A stretch of 64,000 bases of DNA from Streptococcus suis. GTDB taxonomy: Bacteria > Bacillota > Bacilli > Lactobacillales > Streptococcaceae. Position 1 is the first letter of the stretch. Every line of letters starts with the position of its first letter. The notes below the pieces were generated by a model. It did no database searches. It worked only from the letters and a program-made list of their open reading frames with translations, and was not told the origin of the DNA. The DNA lies in the NCBI GenBank assembly GCA_029593465.1, contig JAKTNK010000001.1, positions 1 through 64,000 of the forward strand. Direction: 5' to 3'. Positions 31,161 to 41,103 of this stretch are shown piece after piece. The position numbers and the translations under genes were made by a program.

Positions 31161-31664
31161 ATGAGTAAAGCTATTATCGCTATTTGGGCTGAAGATAAAG
31201 AACATTTAATAGGTCGTCACAATCGTTTGCCCTGGCATTTACCAAAAGAAATGAAACATTTCAAAGAAACCACAATGGGACAAGTCCTGCTGATGGGACG
31301 TGTCACTTTTGAGGGCATGAATCGCCGTGTTCTGCCAGGAAGGCAGACCATCGTTTTGACTAAAGACAGGGCTTATCAGGCAGATAATGTTTTGGTGATG
31401 CACTCGGTTGACGAAGTCCTTGCTTGGTTTGACCAACAGGATAAGAACTTATTTGTTTTAGGTGGCGCTAGTATTTATCGCACCTTTATGGGGTTTGTCA
31501 ACCAACTCATGAAGACAGAGATTGATGGTGTGTTTGAGGGGGATATCTATTTTCCACCTTATGATGAGAGTGAGTTTGAGGAATACTCAAAAACGGTTTT
31601 TGAGAAAGATTCCGACAATCCCTATGCTTTTACAGTGAGACAGTTAGTGAGAAAGGTGGATTAA
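31161..31664 (+). CDS. dyr: Dihydrofolate reductase
   Basis: 167 residues. IWAEDKEHLIGRHNRLPWHLPKEM, the NADPH loop LMGRVTFEGM and FVLGGASIYRTF are standard DHFR motifs. Recycles the dihydrofolate made by ThyA; target of trimethoprim. The order thyA-dyr-small ORF-clpX-ysxC is conserved in streptococci. Confidence 0.95.
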   Translation: MSKAIIAIWAEDKEHLIGRHNRLPWHLPKEMKHFKETTMGQVLLMGRVTFEGMNRRVLPGRQTIVLTKDRAYQADNVLVMHSVDEVLAWFDQQDKNLFVLGGASIYRTFMGFVNQLMKTEIDGVFEGDIYFPPYDESEFEEYSKTVFEKDSDNPYAFTVRQLVRKVD

Positions 31665-31667
31665 GCA

Positions 31668-31838
31668 ATGCAGCGTAGTCTCTATGGCGTTTTTACAGCA
31701 TGTTTAGCGATTATCTGTCTATTATGTGCTGTACCTGCTTTCAAAAAAAATCGTTATGGCTTAGGCATTCTTTTTTTGCTAAATGCCGCAACGAATCTAG
31801 TGAATACCATACATGCCTTTCATGGCACATTATTTTAG
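31668..31838 (+). CDS. Small conserved membrane protein
   Basis: 56 residues, ATG three bases after the dyr stop, ending 17 nt before clpX. Two hydrophobic segments are visible (about 5-24 and 31-44) separated by the basic turn FKKNRYG, so a helical hairpin is likely. GAAAGGTGG at the end of dyr provides the SD. Similar short proteins occupy this position in other streptococci; the function is unknown. Confidence 0.7.
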   Translation: MQRSLYGVFTACLAIICLLCAVPAFKKNRYGLGILFLLNAATNLVNTIHAFHGTLF

Positions 31839-31855
31839 GAGAGAATTGATCAAAA

Positions 31856-33085
31856 ATGGTTGGAAATCGAACAAATGACACGATGGTGTACTGCTCTTTT
31901 TGTGGTAAAAACCAAGATGAAGTCAAAAAAATCATTGCTGGGAATGGCGTTTTTATCTGTGATGAATGTGTGGCCTTATCTCAAGAAATCATTAAGGAAG
32001 AGTTAGCTGATGAAGTTTTAGCTGACTTGACAGAAGTCCCAAAACCAAAAGAATTATTAGCCATCCTTGACCAATATGTGGTCGGACAAGAGCGTGCCAA
32101 GCGTGCCTTGGCAGTGGCGGTCTATAATCACTACAAACGCATTAGTTTCACGGAAAGCCGTGACGAAGAGGACGTTGTTCTTCAAAAGTCTAACATCCTA
32201 ATGATTGGTCCAACAGGTTCTGGTAAAACGTTTTTAGCCCAGACCCTTGCTAAAAGCCTCAATGTTCCTTTTGCTATTGCTGACGCGACATCATTGACAG
32301 AAGCCGGTTATGTCGGTGAAGATGTCGAAAATATTCTATTGAAGCTCATTCAGGCTGCCGATTACAACGTTGAACGTGCAGAGCGTGGCATTATTTACGT
32401 CGATGAAATTGATAAAATTGCTAAAAAAGGTGAAAATGTCTCCATCACTCGAGATGTCTCTGGTGAAGGTGTGCAACAGGCCTTATTAAAAATCATTGAA
32501 GGAACGGTTGCCAGTGTTCCCCCGCAAGGTGGTCGTAAGCATCCCAATCAAGAAATGATTCAAATTGATACCAAAAACATTCTTTTCATTGTAGGTGGTG
32601 CATTTGATGGGATTGAAGATATTGTTAAACAACGCCTCGGTGAAAAAATGATTGGTTTCGGGCAGAATAATCAAAAAGTACCGGACGATTCGTCTTACAT
32701 GCAGGAAATCATCTCAGAAGACATTCAAAAGTTTGGTCTGATTCCCGAATTTATCGGACGCTTACCAGTGGTAGCTGCGCTTGAGCAATTAACCGTAGAA
32801 GACTTGATTAATATCTTAACAGAGCCTAAGAATGCTCTTGTGCGTCAATACGAAACCCTATTATCTTACGACAATGTGGAATTGACGTTTGATCGTGATG
32901 CTTTAGAAGCTATCGCTGCTAAAGCCATTGAACGCAAAACAGGAGCACGGGGATTGCGCTCTATCATTGAAGAAACCATGATGGATATTATGTTTGAAGT
33001 GCCTAGTCAAGAAGATATTAAGCGTGTTCGCATCACCAAAGCAGCCGTTGATGGCACCGGACAGCCAATCTTAGAAATAGCATAG
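31856..33085 (+). CDS. clpX: ClpXP protease ATPase subunit
   Basis: 409 residues. N-terminal zinc-binding domain [11 protein letters not shown]...CDECV, AAA+ Walker [10 protein letters not shown], pore loop GYVGEDVE, Walker [10 protein letters not shown] and the IGF-type ClpP-docking loop (MIGFGQNNQ). Unfolds substrates for ClpP. The final helix and sensor-2 region [13 protein letters not shown]-like KTGARGLRS are intact. Confidence 0.97.
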   Translation: MVGNRTNDTMVYCSFCGKNQDEVKKIIAGNGVFICDECVALSQEIIKEELADEVLADLTEVPKPKELLAILDQYVVGQERAKRALAVAVYNHYKRISFTESRDEEDVVLQKSNILMIGPTGSGKTFLAQTLAKSLNVPFAIADATSLTEAGYVGEDVENILLKLIQAADYNVERAERGIIYVDEIDKIAKKGENVSITRDVSGEGVQQALLKIIEGTVASVPPQGGRKHPNQEMIQIDTKNILFIVGGAFDGIEDIVKQRLGEKMIGFGQNNQKVPDDSSYMQEIISEDIQKFGLIPEFIGRLPVVAALEQLTVEDLINILTEPKNALVRQYETLLSYDNVELTFDRDALEAIAAKAIERKTGARGLRSIIEETMMDIMFEVPSQEDIKRVRITKAAVDGTGQPILEIA

Positions 33086-33094
33086 AGGTGCATA

Positions 33095-33694
33095 ATGACT
33101 GAAGAACAGGTTTTAAACACCCATAATGCCTCTCTTTTATTGAGTGCCCCTAATAAGTCGCACTATCCTCAAGATGAACTCCCAGAAGTTGCCTTAGCTG
33201 GTCGCTCGAACGTTGGCAAATCTAGTTTTATCAATACCTTGTTAGGACGTAAAAATTTAGCAAGGACTTCTGGAAAACCAGGAAAGACACAGTTACTCAA
33301 TTTTTACAATATTGATGATAAACTGCGCTTCGTCGATGTTCCAGGGTATGGTTATGCCAAAGTGTCGAAAAAAGAACGTGCCAAATGGGGAAAGATGATT
33401 GAAGAATACCTCATTACGCGTGATAATCTGAGAGTTGTGGTGAGTTTGGTTGACTTGCGTCACGAGCCGACCCAAGATGATGTGCAGATGTACGAGTTTT
33501 TCAAATATTATGAGATTCCTGTTATTGTTGTAGCGACTAAAGCAGATAAAATTCCACGTGGCAAATGGAATAAGCATGAATCAATGATTAAAAAGAAACT
33601 TGACTTTGACCCTAGCGATGCCTTTATTGTCTTTTCTTCGGTGACGCGTGAGGGCTTGGATTTGGCTTGGGATACTATTTTAGAAAATCTTTAG
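33095..33694 (+). CDS. ysxC: Ribosome biogenesis GTPase YsxC/EngB
   Basis: 199 residues. G1 [12 protein letters not shown], the G3 region [14 protein letters not shown] and G4 ATKADK are present. Essential GTPase for 50S subunit assembly. It lies 9 nt after clpX and they are probably cotranscribed. Confidence 0.95.
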   Translation: MTEEQVLNTHNASLLLSAPNKSHYPQDELPEVALAGRSNVGKSSFINTLLGRKNLARTSGKPGKTQLLNFYNIDDKLRFVDVPGYGYAKVSKKERAKWGKMIEEYLITRDNLRVVVSLVDLRHEPTQDDVQMYEFFKYYEIPVIVVATKADKIPRGKWNKHESMIKKKLDFDPSDAFIVFSSVTREGLDLAWDTILENL

Positions 33695-33701
33695 GAGAAC
33701 G

Positions 33702-34346
33702 ATGTTGATTGTATTAGCTGGAACGATTGGAGCAGGAAAAAGCTCACTGGCTGAGGCTTTAGGTAAGCATCTAGGGACGGATGTCTTTTATGAGTCAGTT
33801 GATAATAACCCAGTCTTGGACTTGTATTATAAAGACCCTAAAAAATATGCCTTTTTGTTGCAAATTTACTTTTTAAACAAACGTTTTGAGTCTATTAAGG
33901 CAGCCTATAAAGATGACAATAATGTTTTAGATCGCTCTATTTTTGAAGACGAGCTATTTCTAACTTTGAACTACAAACAAGGTAATGTCACAAAGACAGA
34001 GTTAGACATTTACAAAGAGTTGTTACATAACATGATGGAAGAATTAGAAGGCATGCCTAAAAAGAGACCTGATTTGTTGATTTACATCGATGTGAGCTTT
34101 GACAAAATGCTTGAGCGGATTAAACAACGAGGTCGATCATTCGAACAGATTGATGATAACCCAGACCTTCTTGATTACTATCGACTGGTTCACAGTGAGT
34201 ACCCAGAGTGGTATGATAATTACCATTTTTCACCGAAAATGCGTATTTGTGGTGATGAACTAGATTTTGTTAAGTCTGACAAAGATTTGCAGGTCGTCCT
34301 TGGTCTGATTGATAAAGAGTTGCAACAATTGAGGTTGGAACGCTAA
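33702..34346 (+). CDS. Deoxynucleoside kinase
   Basis: 214 residues. P-loop AGTIGAGKSSLAEAL, the DRSIFEDELFL (DRS) motif and lid KQRGRSFEQ are those of the dCK/dGK family. Phosphorylates deoxyadenosine, deoxyguanosine or deoxycytidine for salvage; the exact substrate is not readable. Starts 7 nt after ysxC. Confidence 0.88.
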   Translation: MLIVLAGTIGAGKSSLAEALGKHLGTDVFYESVDNNPVLDLYYKDPKKYAFLLQIYFLNKRFESIKAAYKDDNNVLDRSIFEDELFLTLNYKQGNVTKTELDIYKELLHNMMEELEGMPKKRPDLLIYIDVSFDKMLERIKQRGRSFEQIDDNPDLLDYYRLVHSEYPEWYDNYHFSPKMRICGDELDFVKSDKDLQVVLGLIDKELQQLRLER

Positions 34347-34394
34347 GAAATAGAGAAATCTATTTCTTTTTTTGTAAAAAAAGATAAAAATCAC

Positions 34395-34423
34395 TTGCAA
34401 TATGAATGGAAAGATGCTATGAT
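34395..34423 (+). promoter_or_regulatory. rplJL promoter
   Basis: TTGCAA (34395-34400) and TATGAT (34418-34423) with a 17-bp spacer, upstream of the L10 leader. Confidence 0.7.
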
Positions 34424-34439
34424 AATAGAGGTTTTGAAT

Positions 34440-34590
34440 AAAACTGACCTAAGACAGCAGGGGAGCTAGACTCATAAGATTCCTGCCGAGGCACAAAACG
34501 TAACTAAGATTTTTGTAACGTATTGTACTTTCGTGTCTAGGTTTAGGTGCGATTTTTTTGTGCCTAGCCCAAAAAATAAAAACGGAGGTA
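34440..34590 (+). ncRNA. Ribosomal protein L10 leader
   Basis: The long leader contains the folded L10-leader signature: AGACAGCAGGGGAGC pairing region with CCTGCCGAGGC, then a distal AGGTGC/GTGCCT hairpin. In Firmicutes L10(L12)4 binds this structure to repress its own operon. Confidence 0.75.
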
Positions 34591-34599
34591 AAACTACTA

Positions 34600-35103
34600 A
34601 TGAGTGAAGCTATTATTGCTAAAAAAGCTGAACAGGTCTCAGTTGTTGCTGAGAAAATGAAAGCTGCTGCATCTATCGTTGTTGTAGATTCACGTGGACT
34701 TACTGTTGAACAAGATACTGTACTTCGTCGTAATCTTCGTGAAAGTGGTGTTGAGTTTAAAGTCATTAAAAACTCAATTTTATCACGTGCTGCAGAAGAA
34801 GCAGGTCTTTCAGAGCTTAAAGAACTTTTTGTTGGTCCATCTGCAGTAGCATTTTCAAATGAAGATGTGATTGCTCCAGCTAAAGTTATCAGCGAATTCG
34901 CTAAAGACGCAGAAGCTCTTGATATTAAAGGTGGTGTTGTTGACGGTTCTTTCACAACAGTAGAAGAAATCAACGCTCTTGCATCACTTCCAAACAAAGA
35001 GGGTATGCTTTCTATGCTCCTTTCTGTACTTCAAGCGCCAGTTCGCAATGTTGCATACGCTGTCAAAGCTGTTGCAGAAAAAGACGAAGAAGGTGCGGCA
35101 TAA
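34600..35103 (+). CDS. rplJ: 50S ribosomal protein L10
   Basis: 167 residues from ATG 34600, after GGAGG. N-terminal rRNA-binding part ([13 protein letters not shown]) and C-terminal helices that hold L7/L12 dimers. The stalk base of the 50S subunit. A longer frame opening at 34558 runs through the leader and is not used. Confidence 0.96.
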   Translation: MSEAIIAKKAEQVSVVAEKMKAAASIVVVDSRGLTVEQDTVLRRNLRESGVEFKVIKNSILSRAAEEAGLSELKELFVGPSAVAFSNEDVIAPAKVISEFAKDAEALDIKGGVVDGSFTTVEEINALASLPNKEGMLSMLLSVLQAPVRNVAYAVKAVAEKDEEGAA

Positions 35104-35177
35104 GCATCTCTTTGCAACCCGTAGCCTAAGGTTACAAACATACTATATTACATAATCTATATTTGGAGGAAATTACA

Positions 35178-35546
35178 ATGGCATTGAACATTGAAAACAT
35201 TATTGCTGAAATCAAAGAAGCTACTATTCTTGAACTTAACGATCTTGTAAAAGCTATCGAAGAAGAATTTGGTGTAACTGCTGCTGCTCCTGTAGCTGCT
35301 GTAGCTGCTGGTGGTGCTGACGCTGCTGCTGCTAAAGATTCATTTGACGTTGAATTGACATCTGCTGGTGACAAAAAAGTTGGTGTTATCAAAGTTGTTC
35401 GTGAAATCACTGGCGAAGGTCTTAAAGAAGCTAAAGCTATCGTTGATGGCGCACCATCAGTTATCAAAGAAGGTGCTTCAGAAGCAGAAGCTAACGAAAT
35501 CAAAGAAAAACTTGAAGCAGCTGGCGCTTCAGTTACTCTTAAATAA
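35178..35546 (+). CDS. rplL: 50S ribosomal protein L7/L12
   Basis: 122 residues from ATG 35178, after TTGGAGG. N-terminal dimerisation helices, the alanine-rich hinge and the conserved globular domain ([25 protein letters not shown]). The last codons (Val-Thr-Leu-Lys-stop) are the 15-bp attachment core used by the element that follows; integration leaves the protein unchanged. Confidence 0.97.
   Translation: MALNIENIIAEIKEATILELNDLVKAIEEEFGVTAAAPVAAVAAGGADAAAAKDSFDVELTSAGDKKVGVIKVVREITGEGLKEAKAIVDGAPSVIKEGASEAEANEIKEKLEAAGASVTLK
35532..35546 (+). mobile_element. attL core at rplL 3' end
   Basis: GTTACTCTTAAATAA, identical to 42654-42668. The 3' end of rplL is a known integration target of ICESa2603-family elements. 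Confidence 0.88.
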
Positions 35547-35647
35547 TCAATTATTGATTGTTTAAGGCTGAAAGCCGAGTTCTAAAGCCTTTTCGCTAAA
35601 GTCAAGGTGATTAAGAAGGGATAATTTCAATTGAAATTTCCCCACAA

Positions 35648-35680
35648 ACACCCCCACAAATTTTTGTGGGGGTGTTTTGT
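35648..35680 (+). terminator. Strong rho-independent terminator
   Basis: Perfect 13-bp arms ACACCCCCACAAA/TTTGTGGGGGTGT (35648-35674), then TTTGTTT. Ends the rplJL transcript, or is the element's left-end terminator since it lies inside the att borders. Confidence 0.9.
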
Positions 35681-35741
35681 TTCTAGCTGACATTCTATAT
35701 TTGTTGCGGTAAACTAATGACAAATACAGAGGAGTGAACTT

Positions 35742-36038
35742 ATGTTTAGTGAAGATTTATATTATGAGTTAGAAGAAATGTTAACTCTTTGTTTTAAAAA
35801 TAATGTTGAATATGAAAGATATATAGAACTTAAGGACTCATATGAAGAAGAAACTTTAGATTATAGTTTTTCAATCAGAGAATTAACTAATCAACTTGAA
35901 GTTATTATCAATACCAAAGAAAATGATTTTCCTAATTTAGATGAATGCTTACATGGAGAATATTTGTATTTAGTTAATGAATTAAAAAGATTAGATTGCA
36001 ATATAGCTGGAAAATATATCAGTTTATCTTATGACTGA
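35742..36038 (+). CDS. Hypothetical protein at left end of element
   Basis: 98 residues, acidic and rich in Glu, Leu and Tyr, with no signal peptide or membrane segment; mostly helical by eye. GAGG precedes the ATG. I do not recognise the family. It is the first gene inside attL and strongly AT-rich like the rest of the element. Confidence 0.6.
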   Translation: MFSEDLYYELEEMLTLCFKNNVEYERYIELKDSYEEETLDYSFSIRELTNQLEVIINTKENDFPNLDECLHGEYLYLVNELKRLDCNIAGKYISLSYD

Positions 36039-36176
36039 GAGATGTATGAAGTTGCAATTATTCTTTCTTATAGAAAAAATTTATTTTGTTGATTTGTTCC
36101 CAATTAGACATCACGTGGAGTGTGTTGCTTTGCTCGTAAAAGCCTAGAAACCTTTGAACGAAAGGGATAATGAAAC

Positions 36177-36197
36177 GCCTTGATTGCAAGGCTTTTT
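36177..36197 (+). terminator. Terminator in the element
   Basis: GCCTTG (36177-36182) with CAAGGC (36187-36192), then TTTTT. The stretch 36039-36563 otherwise holds no gene that I can support. Confidence 0.7.
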
Positions 36198-36461
36198 CTT
36201 ATGTGGTGGGGAAGTATTAGAGTAAGTAATTTTTTGGAGTTAGTAGAAGTGATAGCTAGAAATTATCAAAATCTATTTCCATTTACCCTGTGGGTACGTG
36301 TTTATTTCCATAGACTAAGAGTTTGAGGGAATAGAAACGTCCCCACCTTTCAAAATCGCCTAAGACCTAGAAACTAATACATATTACATAGACTCTAGAT
36401 GGGCGGAATCATTCTCTCGTACCAGTTTGGCATAAAATTCAAAATCTATTTATAAGTATAA

Positions 36462-36492
36462 ATGGCCTGATTTTTGGTTAGGTCATTTTTTA
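36462..36492 (+). terminator. Terminator before the recombinase fragment
   Basis: ATGGCCTGA (36462-36470) with TTAGGTCAT (36478-36486), followed by a T-run. Confidence 0.6.
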
Positions 36493-36563
36493 TCTTCTAA
36501 TTTAGAAAATCGTAGTTAATATATATAATTATTATGTAGTTTTCTAGAAAGGAGGTAAAACCA

Positions 36564-36812
36564 ATGGTAAGACGGAATTCTAAAATTACTCGTCAACAGA
36601 AGAAAATTCGAGATGCATTTGTATCTGAGAGAACAGTTGAAATTATTCCTGCAAAGCGAGAGTTCACTGATGTTAAAACTAAGAAGTTGCGTGTTGCTGC
36701 CTATTGTCGAGTAAGTACTTTTGACGAATCTCAGTCAGGTAGTTTTGAACTTCAAAAACAAACCTATACTGAAAGAATCAATAATTCTTACGAGAAGTTG
36801 CCATTGTTTTGA
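36564..36812 (+). pseudogene. Serine recombinase, N-terminal fragment
   Basis: About 72 residues of a large serine recombinase: a basic leader, then LRVAAYCRVSTFDE with catalytic serine S51 and the ELQKQTYTERI helix. Full proteins of this class are about 450-550 residues. Homology ends near 36781, where the sequence passes into the 198-bp repeat, so the frame closes after a few unrelated residues. The strong SD GAAAGGAGG is retained. Confidence 0.85.
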
Positions 36813-36979
36813 GGATATCATCTGTCAGGAAGGTCAATGGAATATTCATGTTAGAGTAGCGGTAGAAGTAACGTTCAAAATCTTGGTAGCTCTCGCTATA
36901 ATAGTCCATTTGCAGGTGATTACGCTGAAACTCATGCTGATTCATAAAGCACCTCCTCAACAAGTTCAATACTAATAAT
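36782..36979. repeat. 198-bp direct repeat, copy A
   Basis: Matches 40104-40301 without gaps at roughly 97%. It contains, on the minus strand, the start of the small gene found whole (though frameshifted) at 39838-40267. Left flank of the cad cassette. Confidence 0.93.
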
Positions 36980-37080
36980 GTTATGTACTTAAAGTCTTAT
37001 GCAGATTGGTTATTTTGTTATTAGAATTGGGTACTCCAAGTCTTTTTTTTATGAATTTTTTTATTCATTCAAAAAAACAC

Positions 37081-37135
37081 TTGAATTAATTAATGAAAAG
37101 GGCTATACTATATTCAAACAAATACTTGAATGATA
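37081..37135 (+). promoter_or_regulatory. cad promoter and CadC operator
   Basis: TTGAAT (37081-37086) and TATACT (37104-37109) are 17 bp apart. ATTCAA (37112-37117) and TTGAAT (37126-37131) form an inverted repeat just downstream of the -10, the form and position expected for a CadC/SmtB operator. Confidence 0.8.
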
Positions 37136-37148
37136 TTGAGGTGAGAAT

Positions 37149-37517
37149 ATGATTGAAAAAGATACTTGTGAAATTTATTGTTATGACGAAGAAAAGGTCA
37201 ATCGAATACAAGGTAATTTACAGACAGTAGATATTTCTAGTGTTGCCCAAATGTTAAAAGCTATTGCAGATAAAAATAGAGCAAAAATTACCTATGCATT
37301 GTGTCAAGATGACGAACTGTGTGTGTGTGATATTGCAAATATTATAGGTGTTACGGTTGCAAATACCTCTCATCACCTGCGAACGCTCCATAAGCAAGGG
37401 ATTGTTAAGTTTCGAAAAGAGGGAAAACTTGCATTTTATTCCTTAGATGATGAGCATATCAGACAAATTATGATGATTGCATTGGCACATAAGAAAGAGG
37501 TGAAGATCAATGTCTAG
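37149..37517 (+). CDS. cadC: Metal-sensing repressor CadC (ArsR/SmtB family)
   Basis: 122 residues. Cysteines at positions 7, 11, 58 and 60 match the Cd/Pb/Zn site of CadC; the ELCVCD box is in the alpha-3 region. The winged-helix domain ([23 protein letters not shown]) binds the operator at 37112. Overlaps cadA by 8 nt. Metal binding releases the promoter. Confidence 0.93.
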   Translation: MIEKDTCEIYCYDEEKVNRIQGNLQTVDISSVAQMLKAIADKNRAKITYALCQDDELCVCDIANIIGVTVANTSHHLRTLHKQGIVKFRKEGKLAFYSLDDEHIRQIMMIALAHKKEVKINV

Positions 37518-39639
37518 AGGGAAAGCAAAACAGTCTGAAGAAGAAATGAAAGCCTATCGTGTTCAAGGATTTACTTGTACTAACTGTGCAGCCATTTTTG
37601 AAAATAATGTTAAAGAACTTCCCGGTGTTCAGGATGCGAAAGTAAATTTCGGAGCATCTAAAGTTTATGTTAAAGGGACGACAACCATTGAAGAATTAGA
37701 AAAAGCAGGAGCATTTGAAAATTTAAAAATTCGAGATGAAAAAGAACAAAGGGTTGAAGGAGAACCTTTTTGGAAGCAGAAAGAAAACATTAAGGTATAT
37801 ATATCAGCTCTTTTACTTGTAGTTAGCTGGTTCTTAGGAGAGCAGTATGGTGAAGAGCATGTTCTACCGACAATTGGTTATGCAGCGTCCATTTTAATCG
37901 GTGGATATTCGTTATTTATTAAAGGTCTCAAAAATTTAAGCAGATTAAATTTCGATATGAATACGCTTATGACTATTGCCATTATAGGAGCTGCAATTAT
38001 TGGTGAATGGGGTGAAGGGGCAACCGTTGTTATTCTATTTGCGATTAGTGAAGCATTAGAGCGTTATTCAATGGATAAAGCACGTCAATCTATTGAATCT
38101 TTAATGGATATTGCCCCAAAAGAAGCGTTAATTCGACGAGGCAATGAAGAAATGATGATTCATGTTGATGAGATTCAAGTTGGAGACATCATGATAGTTA
38201 AGCCCGGTCAAAAGTTAGCAATGGATGGAATAGTGGTTAAAGGTACATCGACATTAAATCAGGCTGCGATTACAGGTGAAAGTGTTCCAGTAACGAAAAT
38301 CACAAATGATGAAGTATTTGCAGGAACCTTGAATGAAGAAGGGTTACTTGAGGTTAAAGTAACAAAGCGAGTTGAAGATACTACTCTTTCAAAAATCATT
38401 CACTTGGTAGAAGAAGCCCAAGCAGAACGGGCCCCCTCTCAAGCGTTTGTCGATAAATTTGCAAAATACTATACACCAGCTATTGTCATACTAGCTCTTT
38501 TAATTGCAGTAGTTCCACCATTATTTGGCGGAGACTGGAGCCAATGGATTTATCAAGGATTAGCTGTATTAGTGGTTGGTTGTCCTTGTGCCTTAGTAGT
38601 CTCAACTCCAGTTGCTGTGGTTACAGCAATAGGAAATGCAGCGAAAAATGGTGTATTAATTAAAGGTGGTATCCATTTAGAAGCAGCAGGACACTTAGAA
38701 GCGATAGCCTTTGATAAAACAGGAACATTAACCAAAGGGATTCCAGCTGTAACAGACATTGTGACATATGGTAGAAATGAAAATGAATTAATAACCATAA
38801 CATCAGCCATTGAAAAAGGATCGCAGCACCCTCTTGCTTCGGCGATTATGCGAAAAGCAGAAGAAAATGGATTAAAATTCAATGAAGTAACAGTAGAGGA
38901 TTTTCAATCCATTACAGGTAAAGGCGTTAAAGCCAAAATAAATAATGAAATGTATTATGTGGGAAGTCAAAATCTTTTTGAGGAATTACACGGAAGCATT
39001 TCAAGCGATAAAAAAGAAAAAATTGCCGATATGCAAACTCAAGGTAAAACGGTGATGGTGTTAGGAACAGAAAAAGAAATTCTTTCGTTTATTGCCGTAG
39101 CCGATGAAATGAGGGAATCGTCTAAAGAAGTTATCGGCAAGTTGAACAATATGGGAATCGAAACAGTGATGCTAACAGGCGATAACCAAAGAACGGCAAC
39201 AGCCATCGGAAAACAAGTTGGTGTTTCGGATATTAAAGCTGACTTACTTCCAGAAGATAAGCTTAATTTTATTAAAGAACTTCGAGAAAAACATCAAAGT
39301 GTGGGGATGGTCGGAGATGGCGTGAATGATTCTCCAGCCCTTGCGGCATCTACCGTTGGTGTAGCAATGGGTGGTGCTGGAACTGATACAGCTTTAGAAA
39401 CGGCTGACATCGCCTTAATGTCTGATGATTTGAGTAAATTGCCATATACAATAAAATTAAGCCGTAAGGCTTTAGCAATCATCAAGCAAAACATTAACTT
39501 CTCTTTGGCGATTAAATTAGTGGCATTACTTTTGGTAATGCCCGGTTGGTTAACACTTTGGATAGCGATATTTGCTGATATGGGAGCAACTTTACTTGTA
39601 ACATTAAACAGTTTACGCTTATTGAAAATCAAAGAATAG
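37510..39639 (+). CDS. cadA: Cadmium/zinc/lead-exporting P1B-type ATPase
   Basis: 709 residues. One N-terminal heavy-metal domain (C23xxC26), the membrane metal site C358-P359-C360, phosphorylation site D402 in DKTGT, the H440-P441 motif and the GDGVND hinge (602-607). It pumps divalent Cd, Zn and Pb out of the cell. All catalytic residues are present, so the gene should be functional. Base composition fits wide-host-range Firmicute resistance cassettes rather than this chromosome. Confidence 0.95.
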   Translation: MSRGKAKQSEEEMKAYRVQGFTCTNCAAIFENNVKELPGVQDAKVNFGASKVYVKGTTTIEELEKAGAFENLKIRDEKEQRVEGEPFWKQKENIKVYISALLLVVSWFLGEQYGEEHVLPTIGYAASILIGGYSLFIKGLKNLSRLNFDMNTLMTIAIIGAAIIGEWGEGATVVILFAISEALERYSMDKARQSIESLMDIAPKEALIRRGNEEMMIHVDEIQVGDIMIVKPGQKLAMDGIVVKGTSTLNQAAITGESVPVTKITNDEVFAGTLNEEGLLEVKVTKRVEDTTLSKIIHLVEEAQAERAPSQAFVDKFAKYYTPAIVILALLIAVVPPLFGGDWSQWIYQGLAVLVVGCPCALVVSTPVAVVTAIGNAAKNGVLIKGGIHLEAAGHLEAIAFDKTGTLTKGIPAVTDIVTYGRNENELITITSAIEKGSQHPLASAIMRKAEENGLKFNEVTVEDFQSITGKGVKAKINNEMYYVGSQNLFEELHGSISSDKKEKIADMQTQGKTVMVLGTEKEILSFIAVADEMRESSKEVIGKLNNMGIETVMLTGDNQRTATAIGKQVGVSDIKADLLPEDKLNFIKELREKHQSVGMVGDGVNDSPALAASTVGVAMGGAGTDTALETADIALMSDDLSKLPYTIKLSRKALAIIKQNINFSLAIKLVALLLVMPGWLTLWIAIFADMGATLLVTLNSLRLLKIKE

Positions 39640-39815
39640 GTTCTAAAAAGGGTGTCAACAATCGGGTGCGATCATTGAAAACAATGTTATGCTTCAAAAG
39701 GGATATCAACAGGAAATATACAACTAAAGGACGCTTTAACTGAGCAACGGAAAAAGCCAAATTTCTCAATTGATGTTGAGAAATTTGGAGCTTGGTATTG
39801 AAAGTGGTATAGACT

Positions 39816-39840
39816 AAAAGGAGCATAAGACTCCTTTTTA
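39816..39840 (+). terminator. Terminator of the cad operon
   Basis: AAAAGGAG (39816-39823) with CTCCTTTT (39831-39838). It overlaps the end of the convergent gene on the minus strand. A 13-bp inverted repeat (39757-39769/39776-39788) lies just before it. Confidence 0.7.
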
Positions 39841-40267
39841 GTTTGTAGAGTAAACGGACTTTAGGTAAACATATTTTCTGATGAGCATATTGTTCTCGAA
39901 AGGATTAATATTGAATAGAATGTAGTGATCTTGGTAGTCTTCGGCATTGTCATCATTGAGCTTGAGGAAATTTATATGTTAAATATGTTGTAGTTTTCTT
40001 ATAAGAATAGCGGTAAATTTGTGGATTATCATCTAAAGTGCTTACGTCGAAAATGAAGTAATGATCGCGATTATCTCTAGCCTTTTCCTTATTTAGGACA
40101 AAGTAATTCTTACGTGAAGTCGCCATTGTTTTGAGGATATCATCGGTCAGGAAGGTCAATGGAATATTCATGTTAGAGTAGCGGTAGAAGTCACGTTCAA
40201 AATCTTGGTAGCTCTCGCTATAATAGTCCATTTGCAGGTGATTACGCTGAAACTCAAGCTGATTCAT
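39838..40267 (-). pseudogene. Frameshifted small cytoplasmic protein of streptococcal mobile elements
   Basis: SD AGGAGGTG then ATG at 40267. The first frame gives 104 residues (MNQLEFQRNHLQMDYYSES... ending at 39953). The reading then continues in another frame as LNDDNAEDYQDHYIL... to a stop at 39838-39840, which would make about 140 residues in total; a one-base change near 39960 broke it. No signal peptide or membrane helix. Function unknown. Its 5' part is repeated at 36782-36979, on the far side of the cad genes. Confidence 0.75.
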
Positions 40268-40301
40268 AAAGCACCTCCTCAACAAGTTCAATACTAATAA
40301 T
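40104..40301. repeat. 198-bp direct repeat, copy B
   Basis: Partner of 36782-36979, same orientation; recombination between them would excise or amplify the 3.3 kb carrying cadC and cadA. Confidence 0.93.
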
Positions 40302-40364
40302 AAGTTCATTATAAAGTATTAAAGAGAGCATTTAGTTCTCTTTTTATTATGCTTTATTGAGTGA

Positions 40365-40382
40365 TGTGATAACTTTTCCAAA
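40365..40382 (+). repeat. Short direct repeat near oriT-like region, copy 1
   Basis: TGTGATAACTTTTCCAAA, one base different from 41104-41121. The pair brackets the oriT-like region and the MobC-like gene. Confidence 0.6.
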
Positions 40383-40429
40383 TCATCCTTGTTATCCTAA
40401 TATCATTCCTAAGAAAATCAAGTCTTGAT

Positions 40430-40620
40430 TTTTTGTTGGGGGTTTGGGGGCAAAGCCACCAAGTTATCTTATCGTTGGCTGTCAAAACTGGAAAGTTTTG
40501 GTCTGCTGGCGATATGATTTTTTGGGTATTGTGACCACAATGCCTGAGCTCGCAAAGACCCAACAACGTCTTTAGGGAATTTCCCGTATGACATACGGGG
40601 TCGGGGATTACCCGAGAAAG
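40430..40620 (+). other. Candidate origin of transfer
   Basis: Locally GC-rich compared with its surroundings. It has two G-tracts (GGGGGTTTGGGGGC, from about 40437), a perfect palindrome CCCGTATG-A-CATACGGG (40583-40599) and a further TCGGG/CCCGA hairpin (40601-40615), and it lies directly before a MobC-like gene, the usual place of oriT. The nick site is not identified. The ORF-free stretch 40302-40640 holds nothing else. Confidence 0.5.
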
Positions 40621-40640
40621 GATAAAAAGGAGAAAATAAC

Positions 40641-41000
40641 ATGTCTGAACAATATAGAGATATTCGAAAAGAAATAAATTTAACAGCCAATGAGTTAAAA
40701 CAAATTGAACAATTAATGAGGGAGAAGCGTTATCGACACTTTTCACCATTTGTCAGAGATCAATTATTAATGACTGATGATAAACAGTTAACTGCTAAAG
40801 AGTGGTTTTCATTTTGGAAAACTCAAAAGTTAGAACAGATTGGACGTGATGTTCATGAAATTATGACTGTCGCAAGAGTGAATAATCAAGTGACTCAGGA
40901 ACATGTATCTATTTTATTGACCTGTGTTCAAGATTTAATTTTCGAAGTTAGTCAGATGCAACCACTGAGTAGAGAGTTTCGTGAAAAGTATATAGGTTAG
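40641..41000 (+). CDS. MobC-like relaxosome accessory protein
   Basis: 119 residues. The N-terminal part (KEINLTANELKQIEQLM, then FSPFVRDQLL) has the ribbon-helix-helix look of MobC-type proteins that help a relaxase nick oriT; the C-terminal half is helical. GGAG precedes the ATG. The usual partner relaxase gene is missing, so the element could only transfer with a relaxase supplied in trans. Family assignment is by pattern. Confidence 0.65.
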   Translation: MSEQYRDIRKEINLTANELKQIEQLMREKRYRHFSPFVRDQLLMTDDKQLTAKEWFSFWKTQKLEQIGRDVHEIMTVARVNNQVTQEHVSILLTCVQDLIFEVSQMQPLSREFREKYIG

Positions 41001-41103
41001 TAGATTTTATTTTATAGTGTATAGCTGTTTTAATCCTAGGGATTTACTTACTTTAATTTTAAGTAATGAAAGTTTTAAAGTAGTATTTTAGAAATGACTG
41101 TAC

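Noticed and set aside
34449-35503. Long minus-strand open frames across rplJ and rplL (182 and 123 codons)
   Set aside because: They mirror highly expressed ribosomal genes with biased codons, are Ser/Ala-rich and have no SD.
36721-36975. 84-codon plus-strand frame in the recombinase/repeat junction
   Set aside because: It is out of frame with the recombinase and antisense to the repeated small gene.
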